Source of the DNA: an uncultured Olsenella sp.
GTDB taxonomy: Bacteria; Actinomycetota; Coriobacteriia; Coriobacteriales; Atopobiaceae
Assembly (NCBI GenBank): GCA_900314535.1
Contig: OMVT01000024.1
Span: 1 to 58,307, forward strand
Direction of reading: 5' to 3'
DNA: 58,307 bases
The translations under genes were made by a program, and so were the position numbers. A model generated the notes under the pieces. The model worked only from the letters and a program-made list of their open reading frames with translations, was not told where the DNA came from and did no database searches. Position 1 is the stretch's first letter, and each line of letters begins with the position of its first letter. Shown here one piece after another: positions 32,170 to 40,906 of the stretch.

Positions 32170-33447
32170 CTACAGCCCCAGGCGCGCAATGATTGCCGCC
32201 GCATCGCCCTTCGGCGTCCCGGTGCAGGGAAGCACGAGGTCTGCCCAGGCACGGTAGAGCGGCAGGCGCTCCTCGGCGAGCTTCTCCAGGCCTTTGCTCT
32301 GGGAGAGCGGGCGTCCCTTCGTCTCGAGCGTCTCGATGGGACGGTCGAGCATGATGATGAAGGAGTTCTGGTGGAGGAGCGGGTAGTTCTGAGGAACCGT
32401 GACGACGCCTCCGCCACAGGAGATCACAAGGCCCGAACGCGAGGCAGTCTTTGCAAGAAGGGCGCTCTCCTGCTGCCGGAAGGCCTTCTCGCCGTCTTCC
32501 GTGATCGCTTCTGCGGCAGATCTGCCATATTCCATCTGGTAGGCATCGTCCATATCGATGAAGGGGCGGTGGAGCACGTGCGCCAGGTGCTTGCCGGTCG
32601 TCGTCTTGCCAGATCCTGGCATGCCGATGAGGACAAGATTGTCTGTCGTGGCAAGGATGTCCTGCTCGATCTTCGCAATGGCCTCCTCGGGGATATCCTT
32701 GCCCTGGAAGAGCTCGCTTGCAAAGCAGGCCTGGGCGACAAGCATGGAAAGGCCTGAAGCGGACGGGAGCCCGAGCTTCTCTGCAGCAAGGCAGATACCG
32801 GTACGCCTGGGGTTGTAGACCACATCGAGGACGCCTTCGAGGCGGGACAGCTTCGCTAGCGTCTCCTCATCCACTGGCGTTGCAGGGCAGGAAGGATACA
32901 TGCCGACAGGCGTGGTATTGACGATGAGGGAGGCATCGGCGTGGCGCTCGAGAAGCGTCTCGTAGGTGTCGTCTCCCTTGCGGGAGATGACAGAGACTTC
33001 GGCTTCGGCATCTCTGAGAGCTGCCTGCACAGCCTGGCTGGCGCCGCCGCTTCCGAGCACGAGCACAGGCTTGCCGGAGAGTGCATCCTTGGCAGATGCT
33101 GCCCCCAGCTCCTCTCTCGAGAAGCGCTCGAGGAGATATGCAAAGCCCAGGACATCCGTGTTCTCTGCGAAGATCGAGCCATCGGCGCGCTTCACGAGCG
33201 TGTTCGAGACGCCGAGGCGCTCTACGCGCTCTGAGCGCACATCTGCCAGACGTGCAGCATCCCTCTTGTAGGGAATCGTGACGTTCAGGCCCTGCCAGGA
33301 GCCCTCGCGCACGAACGGCTCTACCTCTTCGGGCTCGAGCTCGATCAGATCGTACGGTGCGCTTCCCAGCTCCTTGTGGATGAGGGCCGAGTAGCTATGG
33401 CCGAGCTTCCTGCCAAGAAGGCCGAAGCGGTGGGCATTCGTATCCAT
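32170..33447 (-). CDS. aroE: Shikimate dehydrogenase-shikimate kinase fusion (AroE-AroK)
   Basis: The 425-residue protein joins two consecutive pathway steps. Residues ~1-265 are AroE: FGLLGRKLGHSYSALIHKEL, GLNVTIPYKRDAA with the catalytic Lys, the NADPH loop VLVLGSGGASQAVQAAL, and NTTPVGMYP. Residues ~270-425 are AroK: LIGMPGSGKTTTGKHLA (P-loop), FIDMDDAYQ, SCGGGVVTVPQN, RPLSQ. It reduces 3-dehydroshikimate and phosphorylates shikimate at O3. The start at 33447 follows AGGAG; the frame is open upstream without similarity. It starts 8 bp after the pheA stop. Confidence 0.94.
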   Translation of the reverse strand: MDTNAHRFGLLGRKLGHSYSALIHKELGSAPYDLIELEPEEVEPFVREGSWQGLNVTIPYKRDAARLADVRSERVERLGVSNTLVKRADGSIFAENTDVLGFAYLLERFSREELGAASAKDALSGKPVLVLGSGGASQAVQAALRDAEAEVSVISRKGDDTYETLLERHADASLIVNTTPVGMYPSCPATPVDEETLAKLSRLEGVLDVVYNPRRTGICLAAEKLGLPSASGLSMLVAQACFASELFQGKDIPEEAIAKIEQDILATTDNLVLIGMPGSGKTTTGKHLAHVLHRPFIDMDDAYQMEYGRSAAEAITEDGEKAFRQQESALLAKTASRSGLVISCGGGVVTVPQNYPLLHQNSFIIMLDRPIETLETKGRPLSQSKGLEKLAEERLPLYRAWADLVLPCTGTPKGDAAAIIARLGL

Positions 33448-33454
33448 GGAACTC

Positions 33455-34600
33455 CTAAACGATCTCGCGGTAGCTGCCGAGGTAGCGGTATTCCTCGCAG
33501 ATGTCGCCGAGCGAATTGATGAGGGTCGCAAATTCGGGGGCTTCGACAGGGCATTCGATATCGAAGTAGAACATGAACTCGAAGTCGCGGTTCGGAAGCG
33601 GACGGCTCTCGAGCTTCACGAGGTTGATATCGAGGGCATAGAAGCGGGAGAGCACCTTGTAGAGGGCTCCCGGCTCGTGGTTCACGATCAGCATGAGGGA
33701 GGAGCGGTCGGCTCCCGGGTAGATCGTGAGGTCCTTTGCGATGCAGGCAAAGCGCGTGAAGTTGTTGCCGGTGTCCTGGACGGAACGGGCGAGGATATCG
33801 AGGCCATAGAGCTCGGCGCAGGCACGGCTCGAAAGGGCAGCGACATCGGTGCGGTCGCTCTCTGCGACCATCTTTGCTGCCATTGCCGTGTTCTCGACGA
33901 CGTGCACCTTCATCTCGGGATGTGCCGCCAGGAACTGCCTTGACTGGCGGATTGCCTGTTCATGGCTATAGATATCCCGGATGTCCGAGAGCTCGGTGCC
34001 ATGCTTTGCGAGCACGTTGTGATCGATCTTGATGCGTGTCGATCGTACGATCGAGAAGTTGTGCTGCATCATCAGGTCGTAGACCGCATTCACGGTGCCG
34101 GCGGTCGAGTTCTCGACGGGAAGCACGCCGTACTGGCAGAAGCCCTGCTCGACGGCACGGAAGACTGCGTCGAAGGAGTCGAAGTACGAGATCGTCGGGT
34201 GCTTGAAGATGCGGTCTGCCGCTATCTGCGAATAGGCGCCTTCGACGCCCTGGCAGGCTACATAGGCAGTCTGCGGGAAGAGCTTCGGCTCATGCTGGAT
34301 GGCATCATAGATGCGGGTGCCGACATTGCTCATGACACCGAGGTCGTCATATTCCTGGGCTCGCGCTGCCTCCATGAGAAGGCCCATGAGTACCTGTGCA
34401 TAGTTGCGGTACTGGGCAGGCACAGCTTCGGCGACGGCTGCGAGCTTCTGGCGCTCACGGGTCTTGTCGAGGATCGGCAGGTTGTGGGCGCTCTTGTAGG
34501 CAGCCACTTCGTCGGCACACGCCATGCGCTCCTGGAAGAGGCCGAGAATGCTGGTATCGATGCGGTCGAGATCGGCGCGGATTTCGGAAAGTTCTCTCAC
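33455..34600 (-). CDS. pheA: Chorismate mutase-prephenate dehydratase (P-protein)
   Basis: The 381-residue bifunctional enzyme leads to phenylpyruvate. Residues ~1-90 are an AroQ-class chorismate mutase (IRADLDRIDTSILGLFQERMACADEVAAYKSAHNLPILDKTRER). Residues ~95-285 are the dehydratase (VACQGVEGAYSQIAADRIF, VLPVENSTAGTVNAVYDLMM, NNFTRFACI). Residues ~295-381 are an ACT domain (LMLIVNHEPGALYKVLSRFYALDINLVKLESRPLP), usually the Phe feedback site. GTG at 34600 has GAGG at good spacing; GTG at 34612, which overlaps the aroC stop as GTGA, is an alternative. Confidence 0.93.
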   Translation of the reverse strand: MRELSEIRADLDRIDTSILGLFQERMACADEVAAYKSAHNLPILDKTRERQKLAAVAEAVPAQYRNYAQVLMGLLMEAARAQEYDDLGVMSNVGTRIYDAIQHEPKLFPQTAYVACQGVEGAYSQIAADRIFKHPTISYFDSFDAVFRAVEQGFCQYGVLPVENSTAGTVNAVYDLMMQHNFSIVRSTRIKIDHNVLAKHGTELSDIRDIYSHEQAIRQSRQFLAAHPEMKVHVVENTAMAAKMVAESDRTDVAALSSRACAELYGLDILARSVQDTGNNFTRFACIAKDLTIYPGADRSSLMLIVNHEPGALYKVLSRFYALDINLVKLESRPLPNRDFEFMFYFDIECPVEAPEFATLINSLGDICEEYRYLGSYREIV

Positions 34601-34608
34601 GGACGTCC

Positions 34609-35745
34609 TCACTTCTTCTGGAAGAGGGTATCGGCAGGGTAGCTGAGCCAGGCATCGAGGAGAGACAGCGCTGTGACTGCCTCGACGACCGGCACGGCAC
34701 GCGTGACGATGCAGGGGTCGTGGCGGCCATGGACCTCGAGCTCGGCGGGCTCCATATGGGCAAGGTCGACGGATTGCTGCGGACGCGAGATGCTCGAGGT
34801 CGGCTTCATGGCAATCCTGAAGAGGAGCGGTGCTCCGGTCGTGATGCCGCCCAAGATGCCGCCGGCATTGTTCGTGGCCGGCGCGCATGCACCATCCTCG
34901 ACCATGAAGGGGTCGTTGTTCTCGGAGCCATGCATGTGTGCCATCTCGAAGCCGCGGCCGAACTCGATGCCCTTGACGCCGGGAATGCCGAAGATATTGC
35001 GTGCCAGGATGTTCTCCATACCGTCGAACATGGGCGAGCCGATGCCTGCGGGAAGGCCGGTGGCGACGCATTCGATCTCGCCGCCGACGGAATCCTTGGC
35101 GCGTCTTGCCTTGTCGATCTCTCCAAGCATCGCTTCGGATGCACTGGCATCGATCACGGAAAGTGTCGTCTCATGCCTCTGTATCGTGGCTATCTGCTGG
35201 GCCAGGAGCTCTCGGGACTCAGGGGTGTTCTCGAAGGCAGCAAAGCGCGTATCGGCCGCATCTCCTATGCGCGAGAGGTGCGCTGCAATGGATACGCCCT
35301 GCTCCGAAAGGATCTGGAGCGCGATGGCGCCGGCAAAGCAGAGAGGGGCTGTGAGCCTGCCCGAGAAATGGCCGCCGCCTCTGATATCGTGGGCAGAACC
35401 CCACTTCGTCCAGGCACAGAAATCGGAATGGCCCGGACGCGGAACCTGGGCGATGTTCTTGTAGTCCTGGGAGCGGGTATTCGTGTTCCTGATGATGCAG
35501 GCAAGAGGGGTCCCGCAGGTGAGGCCTTCTGCATCGAGGCCGGAGACGACCTCGGGCAGGTCTGCTTCCTTGCGGGGCGTCGTCCAGGCGCCCTGTCCAG
35601 GAGCACGTCTTCCCATGAACTCCTTCACGGCGTCCATGTCGATCTTGATGCCGGAAGGAAGGCCGGAGATCACGCAGCCGATGGCTTCGGAATGGGACTG
35701 GCCGAAGACGGAGACCGTAAGCGTCTCACCCATGGTCGATGGCAT
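34609..35745 (-). CDS. aroC: Chorismate synthase
   Basis: The 378-residue FMN-dependent enzyme makes chorismate from EPSP. Family signatures are FGQSHSEAIGCVISGLPSGI, the RRxPGQG-like GRRAPGQGAWTTPRKE, DYKNIAQVPRPGHSDF, and HDIRGGGHFSGRLTAPLCFAGAIA. Near the C terminus the flavin-site region NNAGGILGGITTGAPLLFRIAMKPTSSI is intact. It starts directly after the aroA stop and its own stop abuts pheA. Confidence 0.96.
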   Translation of the reverse strand: MPSTMGETLTVSVFGQSHSEAIGCVISGLPSGIKIDMDAVKEFMGRRAPGQGAWTTPRKEADLPEVVSGLDAEGLTCGTPLACIIRNTNTRSQDYKNIAQVPRPGHSDFCAWTKWGSAHDIRGGGHFSGRLTAPLCFAGAIALQILSEQGVSIAAHLSRIGDAADTRFAAFENTPESRELLAQQIATIQRHETTLSVIDASASEAMLGEIDKARRAKDSVGGEIECVATGLPAGIGSPMFDGMENILARNIFGIPGVKGIEFGRGFEMAHMHGSENNDPFMVEDGACAPATNNAGGILGGITTGAPLLFRIAMKPTSSISRPQQSVDLAHMEPAELEVHGRHDPCIVTRAVPVVEAVTALSLLDAWLSYPADTLFQKK

Positions 35746-37068
35746 CTAGGACTCCTTCCTGACAACCCCGCCGAGCGAGGAGAGGTCCTCGAAGAAGGCA
35801 GGATATGATTTCTGGACGCATTCGGCACCGACGATCTTGGTCGGACCGTCTGCCTTCGTGGCAGCAATGGCTGCTGCCATTGCGATGCGGTGATCGTTTG
35901 CCGCATCGACGGTGCCGCCTGAAAGCGACCCCGTGCCTTCGATTGCCAGGGAGTCGTCCTCGATCGTGACCCGGGCACCCATTGCGTTGAGTGCGGCGGC
36001 ACACGTCTTGAGACGGTCGGACTCCTTGAGGCGGAGCCTCCCTGCATTTGTAAGGTGCGTCGTTCCTTTCGCGTAGCAGGCAACGGCAGCAAGTGCCGGC
36101 ACAAGGTCCGGTATGTCATGCACGTCGATAGAGATGGCATCGAGCCTGTCATGCACGATCGTGACGCGGGAATCCTTGCGGGAGATTCGGGCACCGAAGA
36201 GGGCAAGCGCGCCCAGTATGTTGCGGTCGCCCTGGACGCTTGCGAGATCCATGCCAGTGATGGAGACAGGGTGTTCGCTCAGGGCTCCTGCGCAGAGCCA
36301 GAAGGCGGCATTCGACCAGTCGCCTTCGACGACGAAGGTGCCTGGTGAGGTCGGAGGGGTCGATGCCGGCGATGCCATGATCGCGAGGCACCTCGTCTCA
36401 TCCTCTGCCGTCTCAGGTGCGCTCATCACATCGATGCCGAAGCGCTGCATCGTATCGATCGTGAGATTGATGTAGGGACGCGATTCGACCGGCTCCTCTA
36501 CGAGGATACGCACCGGTCCCGCCATGAGAGGCGAGGCCAGAAGGAGCCCTGAGACGAACTGCGACGAGACGTCGCCCGGAATGCGGAACGAGCGCTCCTT
36601 GAGCTTGCCCGAAAGGGTCAGAGGGAACGTCCCCTGAGGAGAGAGCGTGCAGCCGCCAGCGGCGAGGAGCTCGTAGAGAGGCGAGAGCGGACGCTCGGCG
36701 AGGCGTCCCTGTCCTGTGAAGCTCGCACCCGATCCCAAGGCAGCGACGACGGGCAGCATGAAGCGCAGGGTCGAGCCCGATTCTCCGCAGTCCAGCACGG
36801 CATTCTTCCTGCCCTGACGGATATTGTCTGTAGCAGAGGTCCCCTGGAGCGGCTCCACATGGAAGCCTGCCTCGGTGCGCATGACCTTGGCGCCAAGGGC
36901 CGTGAGCACGCGCGCTGTCGCATCGATGTCCTTCGATGTCGCATTGCAGACGATATCGGTCGGGCTCGGACAGAGGGCAGCGAGGATGAGAGCGCGGTGT
37001 GCTACGGACTTCGAGGCTATGGCCTCGACCGTGCCGCCAAGCTCATGGGGGAAGACGGTCATATCCAT
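35746..37068 (-). CDS. aroA: 3-phosphoshikimate 1-carboxyvinyltransferase (EPSP synthase)
   Basis: The 440-residue enzyme joins shikimate-3-phosphate and PEP. Recognisable segments are SKSVAHRALILAALC at the N terminus, DCGESGSTLRFMLPVVAALG (phosphate/PEP site), SSQFVSGLLLASPLM, DWSNAAFWLC, and RLRLKESDRLKTCAAALNAMGA. The C terminus carries DHRIAMAAAIAATKAD. It follows aroB by 3 bp and precedes aroC without a gap. Confidence 0.96.
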   Translation of the reverse strand: MDMTVFPHELGGTVEAIASKSVAHRALILAALCPSPTDIVCNATSKDIDATARVLTALGAKVMRTEAGFHVEPLQGTSATDNIRQGRKNAVLDCGESGSTLRFMLPVVAALGSGASFTGQGRLAERPLSPLYELLAAGGCTLSPQGTFPLTLSGKLKERSFRIPGDVSSQFVSGLLLASPLMAGPVRILVEEPVESRPYINLTIDTMQRFGIDVMSAPETAEDETRCLAIMASPASTPPTSPGTFVVEGDWSNAAFWLCAGALSEHPVSITGMDLASVQGDRNILGALALFGARISRKDSRVTIVHDRLDAISIDVHDIPDLVPALAAVACYAKGTTHLTNAGRLRLKESDRLKTCAAALNAMGARVTIEDDSLAIEGTGSLSGGTVDAANDHRIAMAAAIAATKADGPTKIVGAECVQKSYPAFFEDLSSLGGVVRKES

Positions 37069-37071
37069 AAG

Positions 37072-38163
37072 CTAGACACTCCTTCCGCAGCCAAAGTCTA
37101 TGAGCTCTCTCAGCTCATCGAGCGATACGGTCCTGAGCGAGACCTTGCCTATGGCCTCAGGCACAGCGATATTCACGGACGAGGCATGGCGCTTCTTGTC
37201 ATGTGCGGCAAACGAGAGGATCGTGTCATGGGGAAGGGAGGTGTCGGTGGGCATGCCATGGGCCTCGACAAGACGCTCGATGCGTGCTGCTGTGGCTTCG
37301 TCGCACCAGCCCTTCTTCTCGGCTGCCCATGCCATGCAGCACAGCCCTATCGCTACGCACGTGCCATGGCCGAGCTCGAAGTCGGAAGCAGCCTCGACGG
37401 CATGTCCGATCGTATGTCCCAGGTTGAGTACCTGGCGCCTGCCGTGCTCCTTCTCGTCAGTCGCCACGACATCGCGCTTGATCTCGATGTTTCTGGCAAC
37501 GACGTCTGCAAGCTCGCCTTCCGAGAGACAAGGCGTCGTGAGCGGCGTCTTCTCGAGGCGGCTGAAGAGATCGGGGCCGGAAAGGACGGCATGCTTTATG
37601 ACCTCGCCGCAGGAATCGCGGAAGAGGTCGTGAGAGATCGTCTTGAAGCATTCGACATCGGCGACAACGGAAGCAGGCTGCCAGAAGGCGCCGACAAGGT
37701 TCTTGCCTTCGGGGAGGTCGACAGCTGTCTTTCCTCCGACAGAGGAGTCGACCATTGCAAGAAGCGAGGTGGGCACCTGCACGACCTCGATGCCGCGCTG
37801 GTAGAGGGCAGCGGCGAGGCCGCCCATGTCTCCTGTGACGCCGCCGCCGACAGCGACGACGATATCGTCACGCGTAAGCGAGGCATCGGCCATGTCTTCG
37901 AGGATGCGTTCGAGCGTCGAGAGGCGCTTGTGCTCCTCTCCTGCAGGAAAGACGCTTCTCGAAACGCGGTAGCCCGCCTTCTCGAGCGAGGATGCTACCT
38001 TGTCTGCATAGAGCGGGGCGACGTTGGAGTCGCTCACGATGCAGGCGCAATTGCCGCCAGCAGCCTTCCTTGCATAGGTGCCCACTTCGGAGAGGATGCC
38101 TGCACCCACATGGCAGAGATAGCGCTTCGTGGGAGTGGGGACCTCTATCGTATGCTCAGCCAT
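37072..38163 (-). CDS. aroB: 3-dehydroquinate synthase
   Basis: The 363-residue NAD- and zinc-dependent enzyme converts DAHP to 3-dehydroquinate. Typical blocks are RYLCHVGAGIL, FPAGEEHKRLSTLERILEDMADASLTRDDIVVAVGGGVTGDMGGLAAALYQRG, VPTSLLAMVDSSVGGKTAVDLPEGKNLVGAFWQP, and the metal-site HTIGHAVEAASDFELGHGTCVAIG. The gene lies 1 bp after the tyrA... aroB spacing is 1-3 bp on both sides, so it is firmly inside the operon. Confidence 0.96.
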   Translation of the reverse strand: MAEHTIEVPTPTKRYLCHVGAGILSEVGTYARKAAGGNCACIVSDSNVAPLYADKVASSLEKAGYRVSRSVFPAGEEHKRLSTLERILEDMADASLTRDDIVVAVGGGVTGDMGGLAAALYQRGIEVVQVPTSLLAMVDSSVGGKTAVDLPEGKNLVGAFWQPASVVADVECFKTISHDLFRDSCGEVIKHAVLSGPDLFSRLEKTPLTTPCLSEGELADVVARNIEIKRDVVATDEKEHGRRQVLNLGHTIGHAVEAASDFELGHGTCVAIGLCCMAWAAEKKGWCDEATAARIERLVEAHGMPTDTSLPHDTILSFAAHDKKRHASSVNIAVPEAIGKVSLRTVSLDELRELIDFGCGRSV

Positions 38164-38164
38164 G

Positions 38165-39025
38165 CTACCTTCCTTCGATCTCGCGCTTGCGGCGGTCGCC
38201 GTCAGCGAGAAGCTCTCTCAGATGCCTGCTGTCGCGTGCATCGATTGCATCCTTGTATTCCTGCAGGTGTCCAATGAGGCAGCCGATCTCACGGGAGAGG
38301 TTGTCCGCATCCTCGAGGAAGAGCTCCGTCCACATATCAGGGTTGAGCCTTGCCACACGCGTGAGGTCCTTGTAGGAGCCTGCAGAGAAGCCCTTGTGGA
38401 CCTTTGCCTCAGGGCTCTTCACGTAGGCATTCGATACGACATGGGCAAGCTGCGAGGTAAAGGCGATGATCTCGTCGTGGCGCTCTGCTGTCGTCAGCGT
38501 GAAGGTGGCAAAGCCTAGAGGGGCCAGGAGCTGCTTCATGCGCTCGAGGAGGTCAAGCCTCTCGAAGTCGTCCATCTTCGGCGGCACGATTACGAGCGGT
38601 GCCCCATGGAACATGTTCGCGCGGGCATGCGCGAAGCCTGAGTACTGGGTGCCAGCCATCGGGTGGCAGCCGACGAACGTAAAGGGATAGTTCTCTGCAA
38701 CCGGGAAGCAGGCATCGCAGATGACCTTCTTGACGCCACCGGTGTCCATGACAATGGCACCAGGGGAGACAAGGGGAGCGATCCTCTTGAGCTCGGAGAT
38801 GGCGACCTTCGGGTATCCGGCAAGCACGATAAGCTCGCAGGTCGGAACTATTTCATCGGTGAGCTCGCCCTTGATGGTCTCGATCTCTGCCATCTCGAGG
38901 ACGTCTTCAGAGATGTCCCGGCCATAGACCTCAACGCCTGCAGCGGCGAAGGCCTTTGCGAACGAGCCGCCCATGAGGCCAAGGGAGATGATGCCGACGC
39001 GTCCTGGGACAAATGTCTTCTCCAT
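38165..39025 (-). CDS. tyrA: Prephenate dehydrogenase
   Basis: The 286-residue NAD(P)-dependent enzyme oxidises prephenate to 4-hydroxyphenylpyruvate for tyrosine. The Rossmann loop is IISLGLMGGSFAKAF (residues ~12-26). VMDTGGVKKVICDAC, FVGCHPMAGTQYSGFAHARANMFHGAPLVI and TAERHDEIIAFTSQLAHVVSNAYV are dehydrogenase-core features, the last with the catalytic-region His. No ACT domain follows, so feedback control may sit on AroF instead. The start at 39025 has GGAG 8 nt upstream. It begins 4 bp after aroF. Confidence 0.93.
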   Translation of the reverse strand: MEKTFVPGRVGIISLGLMGGSFAKAFAAAGVEVYGRDISEDVLEMAEIETIKGELTDEIVPTCELIVLAGYPKVAISELKRIAPLVSPGAIVMDTGGVKKVICDACFPVAENYPFTFVGCHPMAGTQYSGFAHARANMFHGAPLVIVPPKMDDFERLDLLERMKQLLAPLGFATFTLTTAERHDEIIAFTSQLAHVVSNAYVKSPEAKVHKGFSAGSYKDLTRVARLNPDMWTELFLEDADNLSREIGCLIGHLQEYKDAIDARDSRHLRELLADGDRRKREIEGR

Positions 39026-39029
39026 CGGC

Positions 39030-40052
39030 CTAGCTCCTGTCTTCGGCAAGTGCCGCGCGGAGCTTGGCTATGCGTTCCATCATCTGGGCGAACTGCTCCG
39101 GTGTGAGCGCGCGTCCGCCGTCGGCCAGAGACTCTTCCATCGGCTGGTCATCGATCTCGATTGTGAGGCCATCGGCCCCTGCTGCGCAGGCGGCGAGGGA
39201 AAGACCCGGCACGAAGCGGGCAAGGCCTGCGGCGCGCGAGGGGTCGCAGATGACCGGGAGGTGCGAGAGGCCATGGACGGCGATGATCGAGGAGATGTCA
39301 AGGGTATGACGGTAGCGGGTCTCGGCGGTGCGGATGCCGCGCTCGCAGAGGATGACCTGCTCGTTGCCTTCGCTCATCACGTACTCTGCTGCCATGAGCC
39401 ATTCGTCGACAGTTGCCTCGAGGCCACGCTTGATGAGGACAGGGACATCCGTGCGGCCAAGCTCTTTGAGGAGCGGGAAGTTCTGCATGCTGCGGGCACC
39501 GACCTGGATAACGTTGACGCCAGACGAGACGAAGGTTTCTACATCGCGCGGGTCCATGATCTCGGCCACAGCCGGCATCTCATGGACATGGGCGACAGAG
39601 CAGAGCTCGGAAAGGCTCTCAGGCCTGAGTCCGCTGAAGGAGTAGGGCGAGGTCTTCGCATTGTAGGTACCTGCCATAAGAAGGCGGGCACCTGCTGCCT
39701 TCGCCTGTGTGGCAAGGGCATCGAGGTCGCGTCCGTCAAGCGCATTGGGGCCTGCCATGACCTGGAAGGAGCCGTCGCCGATCTTCACGCCGAAGCCGCA
39801 GTCGATCACGGAGTTCTGCGGATGGAACTTGCGGTTTGCCTTCTTGTAGGGCTCGGAGACGCGCTGGACGCGGTCGATGATGTCCATGGACTCGAGGAGG
39901 AACGGATCGATCTTCGTCGTATCGCCGATGATGCCGACAATCGTCTCATTCTCGCCTTTGGAGACATTCGTCCTGAATCCGCGGTTCTCGATCCAGGATA
40001 TGAAATGCGCCAGCTGGTCTTCGGTGGCGCTCTGGTTTACGACAGCTATCAT
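39030..40052 (-). CDS. aroF: 3-deoxy-7-phosphoheptulonate (DAHP) synthase, type I-beta
   Basis: The 340-residue enzyme condenses PEP and erythrose-4-phosphate, the first shikimate step. The N-terminal ~70 residues (MIAVVNQSATEDQLAHFISWIENRGF...VGIIGDTTKIDPFLLESM) match the ferredoxin-like regulatory domain of Thermotoga-type enzymes, which mediates Tyr/Phe inhibition there. The barrel follows: MAGPNALDG-like region, ARLLMAGTYNAKTSPYSFSGL, VNVIQVGARSMQNFPLLKELG, VLIKRGLEATVDEWLMAAEYVMSEGNEQVILCERGIRT. Start 40052 follows GGGAG. It is the first gene of the aromatic operon. Confidence 0.95.
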   Translation of the reverse strand: MIAVVNQSATEDQLAHFISWIENRGFRTNVSKGENETIVGIIGDTTKIDPFLLESMDIIDRVQRVSEPYKKANRKFHPQNSVIDCGFGVKIGDGSFQVMAGPNALDGRDLDALATQAKAAGARLLMAGTYNAKTSPYSFSGLRPESLSELCSVAHVHEMPAVAEIMDPRDVETFVSSGVNVIQVGARSMQNFPLLKELGRTDVPVLIKRGLEATVDEWLMAAEYVMSEGNEQVILCERGIRTAETRYRHTLDISSIIAVHGLSHLPVICDPSRAAGLARFVPGLSLAACAAGADGLTIEIDDQPMEESLADGGRALTPEQFAQMMERIAKLRAALAEDRS

Positions 40053-40180
40053 CGGAGAAACTCCCATCGTTTCGTGGCATATCGCGAAAAATCCTACTAC
40101 AAATGTATGAAAGCCAGATTTCCTGTATATGTGAGTATCTGGGTCTTGAAAGTTCGTCTCGCCAAATTTAATGTTTCGGC

Positions 40181-40186
40181 TATAAT
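40181..40186 (+). promoter_or_regulatory. -10 element of the tRNA-Arg promoter
   Basis: A consensus TATAAT lies 12 bp before the mature tRNA 5' end. A clear -35 is not seen. Transcription would start near 40193. Confidence 0.55.
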
Positions 40187-40197
40187 CATGCACGCTT

Positions 40198-40274
40198 GCT
40201 CCCTTAGCTCAGTGGATCAGAGCGTTCGCCTCCGGAGCGAAAGGTCGTGGGTTCGAGCCCCACAGGGAGCACCA
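40198..40274 (+). tRNA. tRNA-Arg (anticodon CCG)
   Basis: The 77-nt cloverleaf has acceptor stem GCTCCCT/AGGGAGC, the D-arm TAGCTCAGTGG, an anticodon stem TTCGC/GCGAA closing the loop CTCCGGA (anticodon CCG), the T-arm GTGGG-TTCGAGC-CCCAC, discriminator A, and an encoded CCA. It reads CGG codons. Phage debris follows directly downstream, so its 3' half may have served as an integration site. Confidence 0.97.
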
Positions 40275-40344
40275 TAGGATATGAATGAAGCGCTCTGCCG
40301 GAAGGCGGGGCGCTTTTGCATATCAAACGAAAGCTTCGTGTCAG

Positions 40345-40464
40345 GCGTCGTTTAGCCGCCGACTTCCTGTGCGCGTCCATGGTCTCTGCATGCGCCTCGA
40401 TGATCTCGTCAGCCTTCTCGTCCTCGATGCCCATTGCCTTGAGCATCTTCCGGGTGTGCGCCAT
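40345..40464 (-). pseudogene. Phage scaffold protein, N-terminal fragment
   Basis: From an ATG at 40464 with GGAGG upstream, the first ~40 residues (MAHTRKMLKAMGIEDEKADEIIEAHAETMDAHRK) resemble the N terminus of phage capsid scaffolding proteins. Similarity stops near 40345, and the frame then runs on through unrelated bases and antisense through the tRNA gene to 40204. The rest of the scaffold gene and any capsid gene are missing, so this marks a deletion junction beside the tRNA. Confidence 0.55.
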
Positions 40465-40570
40465 GTAGGCCCTCCGTCCTGCGGCATTTCCTCGCCGCTC
40501 CGGTCCATGGGATGCGCGGCGCCTTGCACGTCCCCCGTCACGGAAGATGGTCGCACCCGCACCACAGCCG

Positions 40571-40906
40571 CTAATGGCCGAGGGATTCCTGCATGATGGC
40601 CTTGTACTCGCTTCCGTGCTCCGTCGCGGCAGGCCTGAGGAACGGCTGGGCATCGTGCTTCGAGGTGCCTTCCTCGACGTACTTGCCGTACTCGACGTTC
40701 GTGCCGATGCAGACGGCAGGGGAGATGCCGCCCTTGGGCATGTGCGTGATGCTGTTGCGGAGCCTGCCTGTGTCTACCGGGCACTTGGCCTTCGCGTAGC
40801 CCTCGGCCACGAGCCCTATCTTCTCCAGGCCCTCCATGATGCCGTCGGCAATCGCATCCTGTATTGCCTCGGTGTTGTCCTGCTGGACCTCGACAAGGCC
40901 AGACAT
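40571..40906 (-). CDS. HK97 gp10-family phage tail/head-completion protein
   Basis: The 111-residue frame from the ATG at 40906 (MSGLVEVQQDNTEAIQDAIADGIMEGLEKIGLVAEGYAKAKCPVDTGRLRNSITH...VCIGTNVEYGKYVEEGTSKHDAQPFLRPA) carries the PVDTGRLRNSI and NVEYGKYVEEGT marks of HK97 gp10-like proteins. Its own frame is complete. However, it is fused in frame to the end of a damaged minor-head gene and has no strong ribosome site, so it is probably not functional on its own. Confidence 0.7.
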   Translation of the reverse strand: MSGLVEVQQDNTEAIQDAIADGIMEGLEKIGLVAEGYAKAKCPVDTGRLRNSITHMPKGGISPAVCIGTNVEYGKYVEEGTSKHDAQPFLRPAATEHGSEYKAIMQESLGH

